Source: CAIWHR01 sp963724975
GTDB lineage: Bacteria > Pseudomonadota > Gammaproteobacteria > Burkholderiales > Casimicrobiaceae
Assembly (NCBI GenBank): GCA_963724975.1
Contig: CAVRXB010000007.1
Span: forward strand, 73,980 to 137,979
DNA: 64,000 nt
Reading direction: 5' to 3'
Both the position numbers and the translations under genes were made by a program. Each line of letters opens with the position of its first letter. Within the stretch, counting starts at the first letter, position 1. This document shows, in pieces, positions 8,059 through 18,598 of the stretch. The notes beneath the pieces are model-generated. The model saw only the letters and a list, made by a program, of their open reading frames with translations, had not been told where the DNA came from and did no database searches.

Positions 8059-9614
8059 ATGGATGAGTTGCTGCAGCAGATAATCAGCCGGCTCCGCGGC
8101 ATGTGGCATCGTCGCTGGATCGGACTCGCCGTCGCCTGGATCTTCGGGATCGTCGCCGTCGGTATCGCGTTGCGCATTCCCGAGAAGTACGAAGCCAGCG
8201 CCCGCGTCTACGTCGATACGCAGTCGCTGCTCCGTCCGCTGATGGCCGGGCTCGCGATCCAGCCCAATCTCGATCAGCAGGTGTCGCTGATGAGCCGCAC
8301 GCTGATCAGCCGCCCGAACGTCGAACGGCTGATCCACATGGCGGACATGGATCTCCGCGTGAAGTCGACCACGGAGCGCGAAGAGCTGATCGACAGCCTG
8401 ATGAAACAGCTTCAGCTCTCCGGCAACGTACAGAGCAATCTCTATGTAATTTCCTATCGCAATCCCGACCCGGAGAAGGCGAAGAACGTCGTTCAGTCGC
8501 TGCTCACGATCTTCGTCGAGTCGAGTCTCGGGGACAAACGGCTCGATACCCGCAGTGCGATGAAATTCGTCGACGAGCAGACCAAGTTCTACGAGGAGAG
8601 CCTGCAGGCCGCGGAGGATCGCCTCAAGCAATTCAAGCTCAAATACCTCGGCGTCACCGGACAAGCCGGACAGGACTATTTCTCCAAGCTGTCGAAATTG
8701 CGAGACGAAATCGACAACGCAAGACTGGAGCTGAACGCCGCCGAACAATCGCGCGATGCCTACAAGGCGCAGGTCGCCGGCATCGCGCCGGTCTACTTGC
8801 CGGATCGACATCCCGTCGCTGCCGCTGCGCCGGAGATCGATGCGCGAATCGCGGCACAAAAGACCAAGCTCGATGAACTGCTTCGCACCTATACCGACGA
8901 GCACCCCGATGTGGTTGGCACGCGCCGCGTGCTGAAACAACTGGAGGAACAGCGCACGCAGGAGGTCACGGCACTGCGAGAAGGCCGCCGCGGCTGCCGG
9001 CAAACCCTCGGAGCACCGCCGACGCCAATCCCGTGTATCAGCAGATAAAGGTGTCGCTTGCCGATGCCGAAGCCAATGTCGCTTCGCTGCGCGCGAAGCT
9101 TGGCTCCTACGAGCGGCAGTTCGAACAATTGAAGGCGTCGGCACGGCTGATCCCGCAGGCCGAAGCGGAGTACGCGCAACTCAATCGCGACTATGACGTG
9201 CAGAAGAAGACTTACGAGACGCTCCTTTCAAGGCGGGAGGCCGCGACGATGGGGGTGGGCGTGCAGGACACCGGCGGCACGCAATTCCGAGTGATCGATC
9301 CGCCGCGCGTATCGCCGGATCGGGTTCCGCCGACTCGCATCATGTTGCTGGTAATCGCAATTGCGATCTCGCTACTCGCTGGGGTGGCGGCGAGCTTTGT
9401 GGCAAACGAAGTGATGCCGACATTCCGTAACGCCAGCGCACTGCGCGAGGCGGCGGAGCGGCCGATCCTCGGCACGGTGTCCTTCCTTCCGAGCGAGTCG
9501 TCGAAGCGCCGCGCGCGGCGGCGGGCGTTTCTGTTCGCCGGCGGTTTGGGCGGACTGCTCGCGTCGTTCGGCGCTATTCTCACTTTCGCCCTTCTAGTCG
9601 GACGCGTCGCGTAG
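8059..9614 (+). CDS. XrtA-system chain-length determinant (Wzz/GumC family; frameshifted)
   Basis: Inner-membrane polysaccharide co-polymerase controlling chain length and export. TM1 (IGLAVAWIFGIVAVGIAL) is near residue 20 and TM2 (IMLLVIAIAISLLAGVAASF) near residue 430, enclosing a long periplasmic coiled-coil region. FRVIDPPRVSPDRVPPTR just before TM2 is the conserved Wzz/GumC proline-rich motif. Two compensating indels near 8980 and 9018 break the frame; between them the reading is an alanine-rich linker that leads into TADANPVYQQIKV. Corrected length is about 518 residues. The kinase domain is absent here and encoded by the next gene, the split arrangement of XrtA loci. Confidence 0.88.
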
Positions 9615-9624
9615 GGAGCCACCG

Positions 9625-10611
9625 TTGAGTCTCATCGAACAAGCCGCCAAGCGACTGGAAGAGCTGCGACGCGCGGGGGCGCTGACGCCGGATAACGCGG
9701 CAACCGCCAGCGGCGCCAAAACCGAAACGGCGAGCGAACGCGTTCCGACGCCGGAAGCGTCGATCCGTTCGCTCGACGAGCGGCCTAGTCGAAGCAGGCG
9801 CGGCAGCGCTGCAGCCGCGCGGCGCCCCGATCGCGCAAAGCCCATGTCCGCGAAGGCGGCACGCCGGCGGCGCTTGCCACACGGCCGCCGATCGAAATCG
9901 ATCTCGACCGCCTGAAGGCGCTCGGATTCGTTACGCCCGATGCTCCGAAATCCCAGATCGCCGATGAATTCCGCGTCATCAAGCGGCCGATCCTGCGCAA
10001 TGCGCGCGGCGCGGCGGCTGCACGCACCCCGGACCGCACGCTGGTGATGGTGACGAGCGCATTGCCCGGCGAAGGCAAGACGTTCACCGCCGTCAATCTG
10101 GCGATGAGCGTGGCGATGGAAGTCGACAACACCGTCTTGCTGGTCGACGGCGACGTAGCGCATCCGTCGTTCCCGGATCTGCTCGGCGTGCCGCGGTCGC
10201 CCGGACTTCTCGATCTCTTGACGAATGGCGATATCCAGCATCGCCGATGCGCTGGTCAGGACCAATATCGACAAGCTCACGGTCCTGTCGGCGGGCTCAC
10301 CTCACCGGCGAGCGACCGAGCTCCTTGCAAGCGAGCAGATGAGGAGTCTTCTGGCTGAGCTTGCGTATCCGGACCGCATCGTGATCTTCGATTCGCCGCC
10401 ACTGCTTGCAACGACCGAGTCGCGCGTGCTGGCAACCAACATGGGACAGATCGTCATGGTCGTCGCCAGCGACGACACGACGCAGCACGCCGTCAAACAT
10501 GCGCTGGCGGCGATCGATAGTTGCGAGATCGTAATGATGGTGCTGAACAAGGCCGGGCAGAGCGAGGTCGGCACCTATTACGGCTACTATGCGGATAACG
10601 ACGCGCTCTGA
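9625..10611 (+). CDS. XrtA-associated tyrosine autokinase (BY-kinase; frameshifted)
   Basis: Cytoplasmic BY-kinase partner of the chain-length determinant. After an N-terminal charged linker (MSLIEQAAKRLEELRRAGAL), later frames give IDLDRLKALGFVTPD, the Walker A loop SALPGEGKTFTAVNLA, Walker A' VLLVDGDVAHPSF and Walker B VIFDSPPLLAT. The C-terminus is tyrosine-rich (GTYYGYYADNDAL), the expected autophosphorylation cluster. Frame changes occur near 9795-9870 and near 10225. Autophosphorylation cycles of such kinases gate polymerisation and export. The start ATG-equivalent (TTG at 9625) follows GGGAGCC ten bases after the previous stop. Confidence 0.88.
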
Positions 10612-10632
10612 CCCCGTGGCCAGGTCGCCGGA

Positions 10633-12478
10633 ATGCCCGCACCGCTCTACTTCGCTCCGACGGAAGGAGCCGCGCCAGAAGCGACACCGACCATGCGCGG
10701 TGGTGATCGCCGGCCTTCTCCCGATACTAGGTACGCCGGCCGGCGCTCAATACATGCCCTTCGCGGCAATGGGAGTCCCCAACGGGCAGCGGCATTATCG
10801 CCCCGTGCGGCCAACTGCGATTCGCAAGACCCGGCGCTTTCAATAATGCGCGGCGTCACCGTCGTCGGCGCAAGTCTCACTTCGGCGCTGACAGGATCTA
10901 TCCCTCATCGGAGACCGCATCCGGCAGTGCGGCCGGGACGGCGGCTGATGGCACCGATCACCCGACCGGCGCGTCGCCTGGCGCCGCGCCCGGCGGGGCG
11001 GTCAGGAGCGGACGGCCCTGAAACGGCAGGCTGTTACGCCATCCATCGCGATCACGGAAACGTTGACCAACAACGTCAACCTGACGCCAAGCTCGACCGC
11101 TCAGGGCGATCTTGTCAGCCTGATTACCCCTGCGCTCACCATTGACGAGATGGGCACTCGCACGTGCCTCAGAGGCACTATCGCGGCGTCGGCTGCCCTT
11201 TACGTCAAGACCGGCGGGGAAAACAATACGGTCTACCCTTCCGTCAGTGGCTGATTGGCAACATGGAAATCCTGGAGCGCATTTTCTTCATCGAGGGCGC
11301 GATCCTTGCCAGCGACCAATTCCTCACACCGTTCGGGGCGCAGCCTGCAGACATCTCGAACGCGACGCAGAACCGCTACATCGCCGCAAACTACCGGGTC
11401 AGCCCGTATATCAAGGGCACGACGTCCGACGGCATACGCTACGAACTGCGCAACAACAACACCTGGACCAACCTCGAGCGGTACGCCGATCGCGACCAAC
11501 AATGCGTATTACAGCGAATGGCGCGGCAATGTCGCGAGTCCCGTCCGAGCAGGTCAGCTGGTCGCTCGACTACGACTGGAACGATGTCAAGTTCAACGAC
11601 CAGTCCGGACAGATCAGCGAGTTGACGCGCGGGTCGGTCTTCTATCAAGCTCGACCCCAGCGTGCGCGTTTCCGTGGACGGCGGTTACGAGGACAACCGT
11701 TATACGTTCACCGATTATCACGACGCGATATACGGAGTTGGCATGCAATGGCGGCCCACGCCGCGCACGAACTTAGTCGCGAACTGGGAGCACCGGTTCT
11801 TCGGCTCTTCGTATCTGGTGGGCTTCGATCACCGTACGCCGCTTTCGGTCGGTGAGCGCAAGTTTTTCGCGCAACACCACAAGCTACCCACAGCAGTTCC
11901 TCACGGTGCCGCCCACCAATAACGTCCCGCTGTTGCTCGACGTCATCCTCTCGTCGCGCTTTCCGGATCCCGCACAGCGTCAGCAGATCGTCGACGTCCT
12001 CATCACGGACCGCGGGTTGCCGACGAGCATTTCCGGCCCGGTAAACCTCTACACGCAACAGATCTACTCTGCAGGAAAACGGGAACGTGACGCTCGGCCT
12101 GCTCGGGGCGCGCAATGCGATTCTTCTCGTCGGCTTCTACCGGCGCACCGAAGCGATAACGGGCGCCGGCGGTACGTTGCCGCCGGAACTTGTCGGCCTG
12201 AACGACAACACCCAAAAGGGCGTAACGCTCAACTGGACGCACAACCTCAACAGGATGCTGATTCATGAACGCCACGGGGACGGTGTCGCAAACCGTGGCC
12301 ATTGCGCCGCTGGCCGGCAAGACGAATCAGGGACTTGTTTCGTTGCGGTCGACAAGCATCGCTTTCGCCGAATACGACTGCCTTCGTGGGCGCGCGCTAT
12401 CAGAAGCTTACTTCCGACGTGGCGAACGACTACAACGAAGCAGCGCTCTTCGCCGGATTCAATTACATTTTCAAGTAG
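10633..12478 (+). CDS. XrtA-system outer-membrane beta-barrel protein (TIGR03016-like; heavily frameshifted)
   Basis: Probable large outer-membrane protein of exosortase A loci. A signal peptide is visible in one frame (VVIAGLLPILGTPAGAQ, about 10700-10750). Successive frames then give barrel-like sequence: NRYIAANYRVSPYIKG (11370), WSLDYDWNDVKFNDQSGQIS (11560), VRVSVDGGYEDNRYTFTDYH (11660), WRPTPRTNLVANWEHRFFGS (11750) and a final strand ARYQKLTSDVANDYNEAALF running to the stop at 12476-12478. At least seven frame changes are needed, and the exact start is uncertain. Position between the autokinase and the AAA ATPase matches the family's usual place. It presumably provides the outer-membrane exit. 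Confidence 0.7.
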
Positions 12479-12486
12479 CGACCACG

Positions 12487-13537
12487 ATGTACGAATCCTT
12501 TTTCGGGCTGACCGGCAAGCCTTTCCAGCTCAATCCCGACCCTTCGTTCTTCTACGGCAGCCGTGGCCATAAGCGCGCCTTCGCGTACCTCGAATACGGG
12601 CTCTACCAGAGCGAGGGATTCATCGTCATTACCGGCGACATCGGCGCCGGAAAAACGACGATCGTGCGGAGCCTTCTCGAGCAGCTCGACAGCTCGAAAG
12701 TGGTCGCGGTGCAAATCGTCAGCACGCAGCTCGAGGCGGACGACATGCTGCGGGCGGTGGGAACGGCGTTCGGACTTCCGGTGAGGTCCGTCGACAAGGC
12801 CATCCTGCTCGCATCGCTGGAGGCATTCCTGTGCGAGCTCGTCACGGCCAAGAAACGGGCGCTGCTGGTGGTCGACGAGGCGCAGAATCTCCCGCCTGGC
12901 GCAATCGAGGAGTTGCGGATGCTTTCCAACTTCCAGTTGGGCGATCAGGCGCTGTTGCAGAGCTTCCTCGTCGGTCAGCCCGAGCTTCGCGCGATGATGC
13001 AAAGCCCGCAGATGCAGCAGTTGCGCCAGCGCGTGATCGCTTCCTACCATCTGGGGCCGCTGGACAAGGGCGAAACCCAGGGCTACGTCGAGCACCGGCT
13101 GAAGCACGTGGGCTGGAAGGACGACCCGCGATTCGACCCTGCATGCTTCGATCTCATCCATGCGCTCACCGGCGGCATCCCGCGACGGATCAACACGCTA
13201 TGCAACCGGCTGTTGCTTGCGACGTTTCTCGCCGAGCGGCACGAAATCGCGACGCACGACGTGGAAATGATCGCCAACGAAATCGGAGAAGAGGTCGGGC
13301 ACGAATCCGCGCTTGCCCAAGTGAAAGTCATCGATACGCGGAGGTGGCCACGTCGCCGAGAGTCCGCAGTCGTCGCGCATCGACCCGTCGGTGTGGCATC
13401 GGCACTTCAGCCAGATCGAAGAACGCATCGATCGTCTCGAGCGAACGGTTGGGGCCTCCGTTGATCTTCTGCATCGTCTGCTGCACCCGGAGAAGGAACC
13501 CGCCACCAAGCCGGGCGCACCGCCGAGAAAACGATGA
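12487..13537 (+). CDS. XrtA-associated AAA ATPase (ExeA/GspA-like)
   Basis: AAA-type ATPase starting MYESFFGLTGKPFQLNPDPS, the standard opening of the ExeA-like ATPases in exosortase loci. Walker A GDIGAGKTTIV lies at about residues 51-61 and Walker B ALLVVDEAQNLP at about 123-134; the C-terminal lid has TGGIPRRINTLCNRLL. The frame breaks near 13345. In the corrected frame the protein ends with a coiled coil (FSQIEERIDRLERTVGASVD) and PPRKR, with TGA at 13535-13537 overlapping the next ATG by 4 bases. About 350 residues. Its role may be envelope organisation or export energisation; this is not established. Confidence 0.88.
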
Positions 13538-14708
13538 GCGAGACGCTGCGATCGCCGGGGCCCGTGCTTTGTGTCGTCGGCGCACGGCCGAACTATATGA
13601 AGATGGCGCCACTGGTCCGCGCGTTCGGCCAGCGTTCCGGTGTGCCCGATGTCGTTCTCGTTCATACGGGCCAGCACTACGATGTCGAAATGAACGAGCG
13701 GCTGTTCGCCGATCTCGAATTGCCGGCGCCGGATCTCAACCTGGAAGTCGGATCGGGAACCCACGCGGCGCAGACGGCCGAGATCATACGGCGCTTCGAA
13801 CCGGTGCTGGATCGAATCCTTCCATGCTGCGTCATTGTCGTCGGGGACGTCAATTCGACGCTTGCGTGCAGTCTGGTGGCGGCCAAGAAGCGCACGCCGA
13901 TCGTCCACGTGGAAGCGGGACTTCGCAGCTTCGATCGCGACATGCCCGAGGAGATCAATCGCGTCCTGACCGATCAGATGGCCGATCTCCTTTTCATTAC
14001 CGAGCGTTCAGCCGCCGACAATCTTGCGCGTGAAGGCATTGCCCCGTCCCGCATCCGGTTCGTCGGCAACGTGATGATCGATTCGTTGCTGCATCACCGG
14101 CGCTGCGCAGTGCCTCCGGTCGAAACGTTGGCGCGTGAAGGCTTCGGCCCCGATTTCCTCGCCGGCGTTCCCGGCTTCGGGGTGGTGACGCTTGCATCGA
14201 CCGTCCAACGTCGATGAGCCGGCGGCGTTGCGCGAATCGCTGTCGATGCTGCGCGATATCGCTCAGCGACTGCCGCTGATCTGGCCCGTGCATCCCCGCG
14301 CCAGGAGCAACATCGAGCGGTTCGGACTCGCGTCGCTGCTGAGCGGCACAAACATCGCGCTGCTCCCGCCGCAAGGCTATCTCGAGATGCTGGGCTTCCT
14401 TGCCGGAGCGACGCTCGTGCTGACCGACTCCGGCGGCATCCAGGAAGAGACGACTGCGCTCGACGTGCCGTGCCTGACGATGCGCGACAACACCGAGCGC
14501 CCCATTACCGTCGAGCAGGGAACCAATACGCTGGTCGGACGCAATCGCACTCAGGCGCTCGCCTGCGTCGACGAAATCCTGCGATACGGGCGGCAAGCGC
14601 GGCAGGATCCCGGAGCTTTGGGATGGACATGCTGCGGAACGCATCGCGGACGAACTCTACGCGTGGCTCGGGCTTTCCATCGCCCCGCGAGCCACGGTCC
14701 TGGCATGA
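13534..14708 (+). CDS. wecB: UDP-N-acetylglucosamine 2-epimerase, non-hydrolysing (frameshifted)
   Basis: Makes UDP-ManNAc from UDP-GlcNAc, supplying a sugar donor to the exopolysaccharide. Motifs are GARPNYMKMAPLVRAF, VHTGQHYDVEMNE, IVHVEAGLRSFDRDMPEE, the following INRVLTDQMADLLF, VHPRARSNIERFG and the substrate-site LTDSGGIQEETTAL. An indel near 14200 shifts the frame mid-protein, and another near 14595 shifts it again before the C-terminus LWDGHAAERIADELYAWLGL, which stops at 14706-14708. Overlaps both neighbours by 4 bases. A wecC partner is not adjacent; the dehydrogenase at 24988-26308 is of the GDP-mannose type. Confidence 0.9.
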
Positions 14709-15566
14709 GCCCACGCGACGCAACGCAGCGGCGCGATCGTCAATGCGTTGACGATCGACGTCGAGGACTACTTCCAGGTCTCGGCATTCGCCGCGCACAT
14801 CCCGCGGTCGTCGTGGGACAGCCTGCCGTGCCGAGTCGAGCGAAACATCGACCACATCCTGCTGTTGCTGGCAGATGCCGACGTGCGGGCAACCTTCTTC
14901 ACGCTCGGCTGGATTGCTGAACGCTATCCCGAAATGATCCGTCGCATTGTCGATGGCGGGCACGAGCTCGCAAGCCATGGCTACGAGCACTACCGCGCAA
15001 CCGAGCAGGGGTACGGCCAATTCCTCGCCGACATCCGCCTCGCCAAAGCGGTGCTCGAGGATACGTCCGGCGGCAAGGTCAAGGGCTACCGCGCACCGAG
15101 CTTTTCGGTGGGCCCCAGGAATAAATGGGCGTTCGAAGCCATCGCCGAAGCCGGTTACCGCTACAGCTCGAGCGTGTATCCCATCCGCCACGATCACTAT
15201 GGCGCGCCCGACGCTCCGCGTTTCGCGCACGAAGCGTGCAACGGTCTGCTCGAGTTGCCGATCACGACAGTACGACTGCTCCGCTCGAACTGGCCCGCAG
15301 GCGGCGGTGGCTATTTCCGTCTGCTGCCTTATGGGATATCGCGTTGGTCGATTCGGCGCGTCAATGCGATCGATCGGCAACCTGCGCTGTTCTATTTCCA
15401 CCCCTGGGAACTTGACCCGGACCAGCCGCGCGTCAAGGGTCCGGGAGCGAAAACCCGATTCCGGCATTATCTCAACCTCGAGCGCATGCAGCCGCGAGTG
15501 CGCCGCCTGCTGACCGACTTCAGCTGGGATCGCATCGACAATGTGTTCCTGGCGGACCGAGTCTAA
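14705..15566 (+). CDS. XrtA-system polysaccharide deacetylase (NodB domain plus DUF3473)
   Basis: Removes acetyl groups from the nascent or exported polysaccharide. The NodB metal site is visible as TIDVEDYFQV (Asp pair), ELASHGYEHYRA (two His) and GYRAPSFSVG. The C-terminal part, with WPAGGGGYFRLLPYGISRW and ALFYFHPWELDPDQPRVKG, is the DUF3473 extension specific to exosortase-associated deacetylases. ATG at 14705 overlaps the wecB stop, but a one-base indel near 14738 interrupts the frame; an uncorrected reading would start at TTG 14748. Corrected length is about 285 residues. Confidence 0.9.
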
Positions 15567-15783
15567 TGGAAGCGAGCGCAACTGCCGAGTTGGCGCGCGA
15601 CATGCGGCAAGCAACTGTTCGTCCATTCGGGCAGGCGATGCGGCGCGCGGCACTGGCTCGCGACATCAGCACAATTGGCGTTTCCCAACGCCGCTAGAAT
15701 CGAACTTCGGCTGCTGACGGGCGGGTCGATGCCGCATGGGCGATCGATGCCGATAACATCCGCTCAATCCGAAGTATCGGCCG

Positions 15784-17375
15784 ATGCACGCATCGACCCG
15801 CGTAGCCATTGACGAAGAGTACGTGCCGGCGTGCGCGCATTGGAGCTGGCGTCGCCTGGGATCTCGCCGATCGCCATCGGTCGTGTTTCTGCTGGCGTGG
15901 ATTCTTGCCGTCTACGGCAGCACGACCTACTCGATGGTGTCGATCTGGGAGCGATCCGAAACGTTCGCGCACGGGTTCGTCGTTATCCCGATTTTCCTCT
16001 ACCTGCTATGGCGCCAGCGCGAAACATTCGCATCGATCGAGCCAAGACCATTCCTGCCTGCGCTTCTCGGCATCGTCCGATGCCGGAGCAGTCTGGTTCA
16101 TCGGTGACCGGCTGAGCATCATCAGCATCACCCAGTTCGCGATGATCGCGATGGTACCGCTCGCCGTCTGGGCAGTGCTCGGTACGCGAGACATTGAAGG
16201 CGCTTCTCTTTCCGCTGGCTTTCCTGTTCTTTGCAGTTCCGTTCGGCGAATTCCTGGTGCCGACGCTCATGAACCGGACCGCCGACTTCGCCGCAATCGC
16301 GATCAGGGCGTCCGGCGTGCCGATTTTCCGCGAAGCCAACTTTTTGACGATCCCCAGTGGTAGCGTGGTCGATCGTGGAGGCGTGCAGCGGTCTTCGTTA
16401 CCTCATCGCATCGTTCATGGTCGGCTGCCTGTTCGCTTACCTGTCTTACCGATCACCGCATTCGACGCGCGGCGTTCATCGCTGCATCGCTCGTCGTTCC
16501 CATCGTTGCGAACTGGTTGCGCGTCTACATGATCATCATGCTCGGTCATCGTGACCGACAACCGGATTGCCGCGGAGCGGATCATTTGATCTACGGCTGG
16601 GTCGTCTTCGGCGTCGTCATGGCGCTGCTGTTCTGGATCGGCGCGAAGTGGCGCGAGGACGATCTTCCCCAGCCCGTTCAGGTCCGCCCTGGTCGGCAAA
16701 CTCCGGACGCGCGGTGTATCCCCGACCCAGATCTGGATTTCGCTGGTGAGCGTACTCGCGCTGACAGCGGCCTGGCCCGTGCTGAAATCGCAACACGCGG
16801 CTGGCAACGTCCCGGCCGACCTCGCCCACGTTCGCCGCCGGGTCAGGGCACGACGGCTGGACGACGAGCAGCGAAGGCCGTTTCCGAGCTGGCGACCCGA
16901 TGTTTCCGGCTCGACTGCGGAACTGAAGCAGACCTTCGCGAAAGATGGCACATCCGTGGGACTCTTCCTCGCCTTGTATCGCGATGCGTCGCCGAATGCC
17001 AAGGCGATCACGTCCGCCAATCAGCTCGTCCGCACCACCAATAGGGCTTGGCTCGAGGTCGCGAACGACACGGCAACGACCATCGAGGACCGCCCCTTCG
17101 ACGTGCGGACAGCCGTCGTTGCTCGCGGCCGCGAGCGCTTGGCAGTCTGGCAGTGGTACTGGGTCGACGGGCACCTCACCGCGAGCGAATATGTCGCCAC
17201 CATGTACCAGGTGTTCGCGGTCCTTCAAGGGCACGGCAATCCCGTTGCATGGGTAGTCATTTACACTCCGACTGAGCACGATGAGCCGCAGGTGCGGGCG
17301 ACGCTGCAAGCGTTCACCGCCGCAATGCGCGAACCCATCGATGCGGTCTTGCGGCAGGCCACGCAGGCGCAATGA
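15784..17375 (+). CDS. xrtA: Exosortase A fused to EpsI domain (frameshifted)
   Basis: Inner-membrane cysteine transpeptidase that processes PEP-CTERM proteins. Successive frames give transmembrane helices (VVFLLAWILAVYGSTTYSMV, GFVVIPIFLYLLW, LLFPLAFLFFAVPFGEFLVP), the catalytic Cys motif IVEACSGLRYLIASF near 16384, the conserved Arg in NWLRVYMIIMLGH and the catalytic His in GADHLIYGWVVFGVV. The second part, from about 16746, is the soluble EpsI domain (VGLFLALYRDASPNAK, LAVWQWYWVDGHLTASEYVA). Frame changes lie near 16075, 16195, 16365, 16460 and 16670. Corrected length is about 530 residues, matching the XrtA-EpsI fusion of betaproteobacteria. The stop overlaps the next ATG. Confidence 0.9.
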
Positions 17376-18592
17376 TGGGCGCGCGGAAGCTCCCGAGCAC
17401 GGATCCCCGGCCCTGCATTGCGCACGTGGTCTACCGCTTCGACGTGGGCGGATTGGAGAACGGCGTCGTCAATCTCGTCAATCATCTTCCGTCCGATTCG
17501 TATCGGCACGCGATCGTGGCCATGACCGAGGTCACCGATTTTCGTGAGCGGATCCGGCGCGATGACGTGCAGTTCTTCTCGCTGCATAAGGGACCCGGGC
17601 ACGGATTTCGTCTTTATCCTCGCCTGTTCAAATTGTTCCGGGACCTTGCACCGGCGATCGTACATACGCGTAATCTGGCTGCGCTGGAAGCAAGTGTCCC
17701 CGCCTGGCTCGCCGGAGTCCCGGCCCGCGTGCACGGCGAGCACGGACGCGACGTCGGCGATCTCGACGGGTCCAACCGAAGGTATCAGCGGGTCCGGCGC
17801 CTTTACAGTCCCTTCGTGAGCCGCTACGTCGCATTGTCGAAGGACCTTGCCGATTATCTGCGTGGGCCTGTGGGCATCGCTCCGGCGCGCGTCACGCAGA
17901 TCTACAACGGAGTCGACACGTCGCGATTCGCACCCGCGCCAGGCGGCCGGATTCCGCTCGCGGGTTGCCCGTTCACGTCCTCCGACCTCTGGTTCGTCGG
18001 AACCGTCGGGAGGATGAAAGAGGTGAAGGATCAGGTTACGTTGGCCGAGGCTTTCGTCGCCGCGGTCCGGCGCCATCCGGCGGGGGCCCGAATGCGGCTC
18101 GTCATGGCCGGAAACGGGCCCCTTCGCGATCGCGTCGAAGGCGTGCTGGCTTCGGCGGGTCTACGCCACCAGGCGTGGCTTCCGGGCGAGCGATCCGATG
18201 TTCCCGATATCCTGCGCGGCCTCAATTGTTTCGTGCTGCCATCGCTTGCCGAGGGCGTGTCGAACACGATTCTGGAGGCCATGGCGAGTGGAATCCCCAT
18301 TGTCGCCACGCGCGTCGGCGGTAACCCGGAGCTCATCGACGATGGACTGACCGGGCGCCTGGTGCCACCGGCCGATGCGGCGACAATGGCGACGGCAATC
18401 CTCGGATACTTCGACGATCCGACGACCGGGCGACGGCATGGGCGGGCCGCGCGACAAGTCGCGGTGCGGCGCTTCAGCCTTGAACGGATGGTCAAGGATT
18501 ACCTGTCGCTCTACGACAGCCTCTTGCGTGGACGCAATGCAGCGCCGCTGCGAACGGCTGAGCCATTGCATGGCCCGTCACGAGGAGGATGA
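17372..18592 (+). CDS. XrtA-system glycosyltransferase (GT4, TIGR03088-like)
   Basis: Intact 406-residue GT-B glycosyltransferase. The N-terminal acceptor domain opens with IAHVVYRFDVGGLENGVVNL, typical of the exosortase-associated 'sugar transferase' subfamily. The C-terminal domain has the group 1 signature VGTVGRMKEVKDQVTLAEAF, VMAGNGPLRDRVEGVL and the donor-site region SLAEGVSNTILEAMASGIPI with E-x7-E. It adds one sugar of the repeat unit on the cytoplasmic face; donor and linkage cannot be read. ATGA overlap with xrtA. One of the few unbroken genes in this section. Confidence 0.9.
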   Translation: MMGARKLPSTDPRPCIAHVVYRFDVGGLENGVVNLVNHLPSDSYRHAIVAMTEVTDFRERIRRDDVQFFSLHKGPGHGFRLYPRLFKLFRDLAPAIVHTRNLAALEASVPAWLAGVPARVHGEHGRDVGDLDGSNRRYQRVRRLYSPFVSRYVALSKDLADYLRGPVGIAPARVTQIYNGVDTSRFAPAPGGRIPLAGCPFTSSDLWFVGTVGRMKEVKDQVTLAEAFVAAVRRHPAGARMRLVMAGNGPLRDRVEGVLASAGLRHQAWLPGERSDVPDILRGLNCFVLPSLAEGVSNTILEAMASGIPIVATRVGGNPELIDDGLTGRLVPPADAATMATAILGYFDDPTTGRRHGRAARQVAVRRFSLERMVKDYLSLYDSLLRGRNAAPLRTAEPLHGPSRGG

Positions 18593-18598
18593 TCAAGC

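Noticed and set aside
7291..9144. Open frame of about 617 codons on the minus strand
   Set aside because: Opposite strand of the export lipoprotein and chain-length genes, both of which show clear family motifs.
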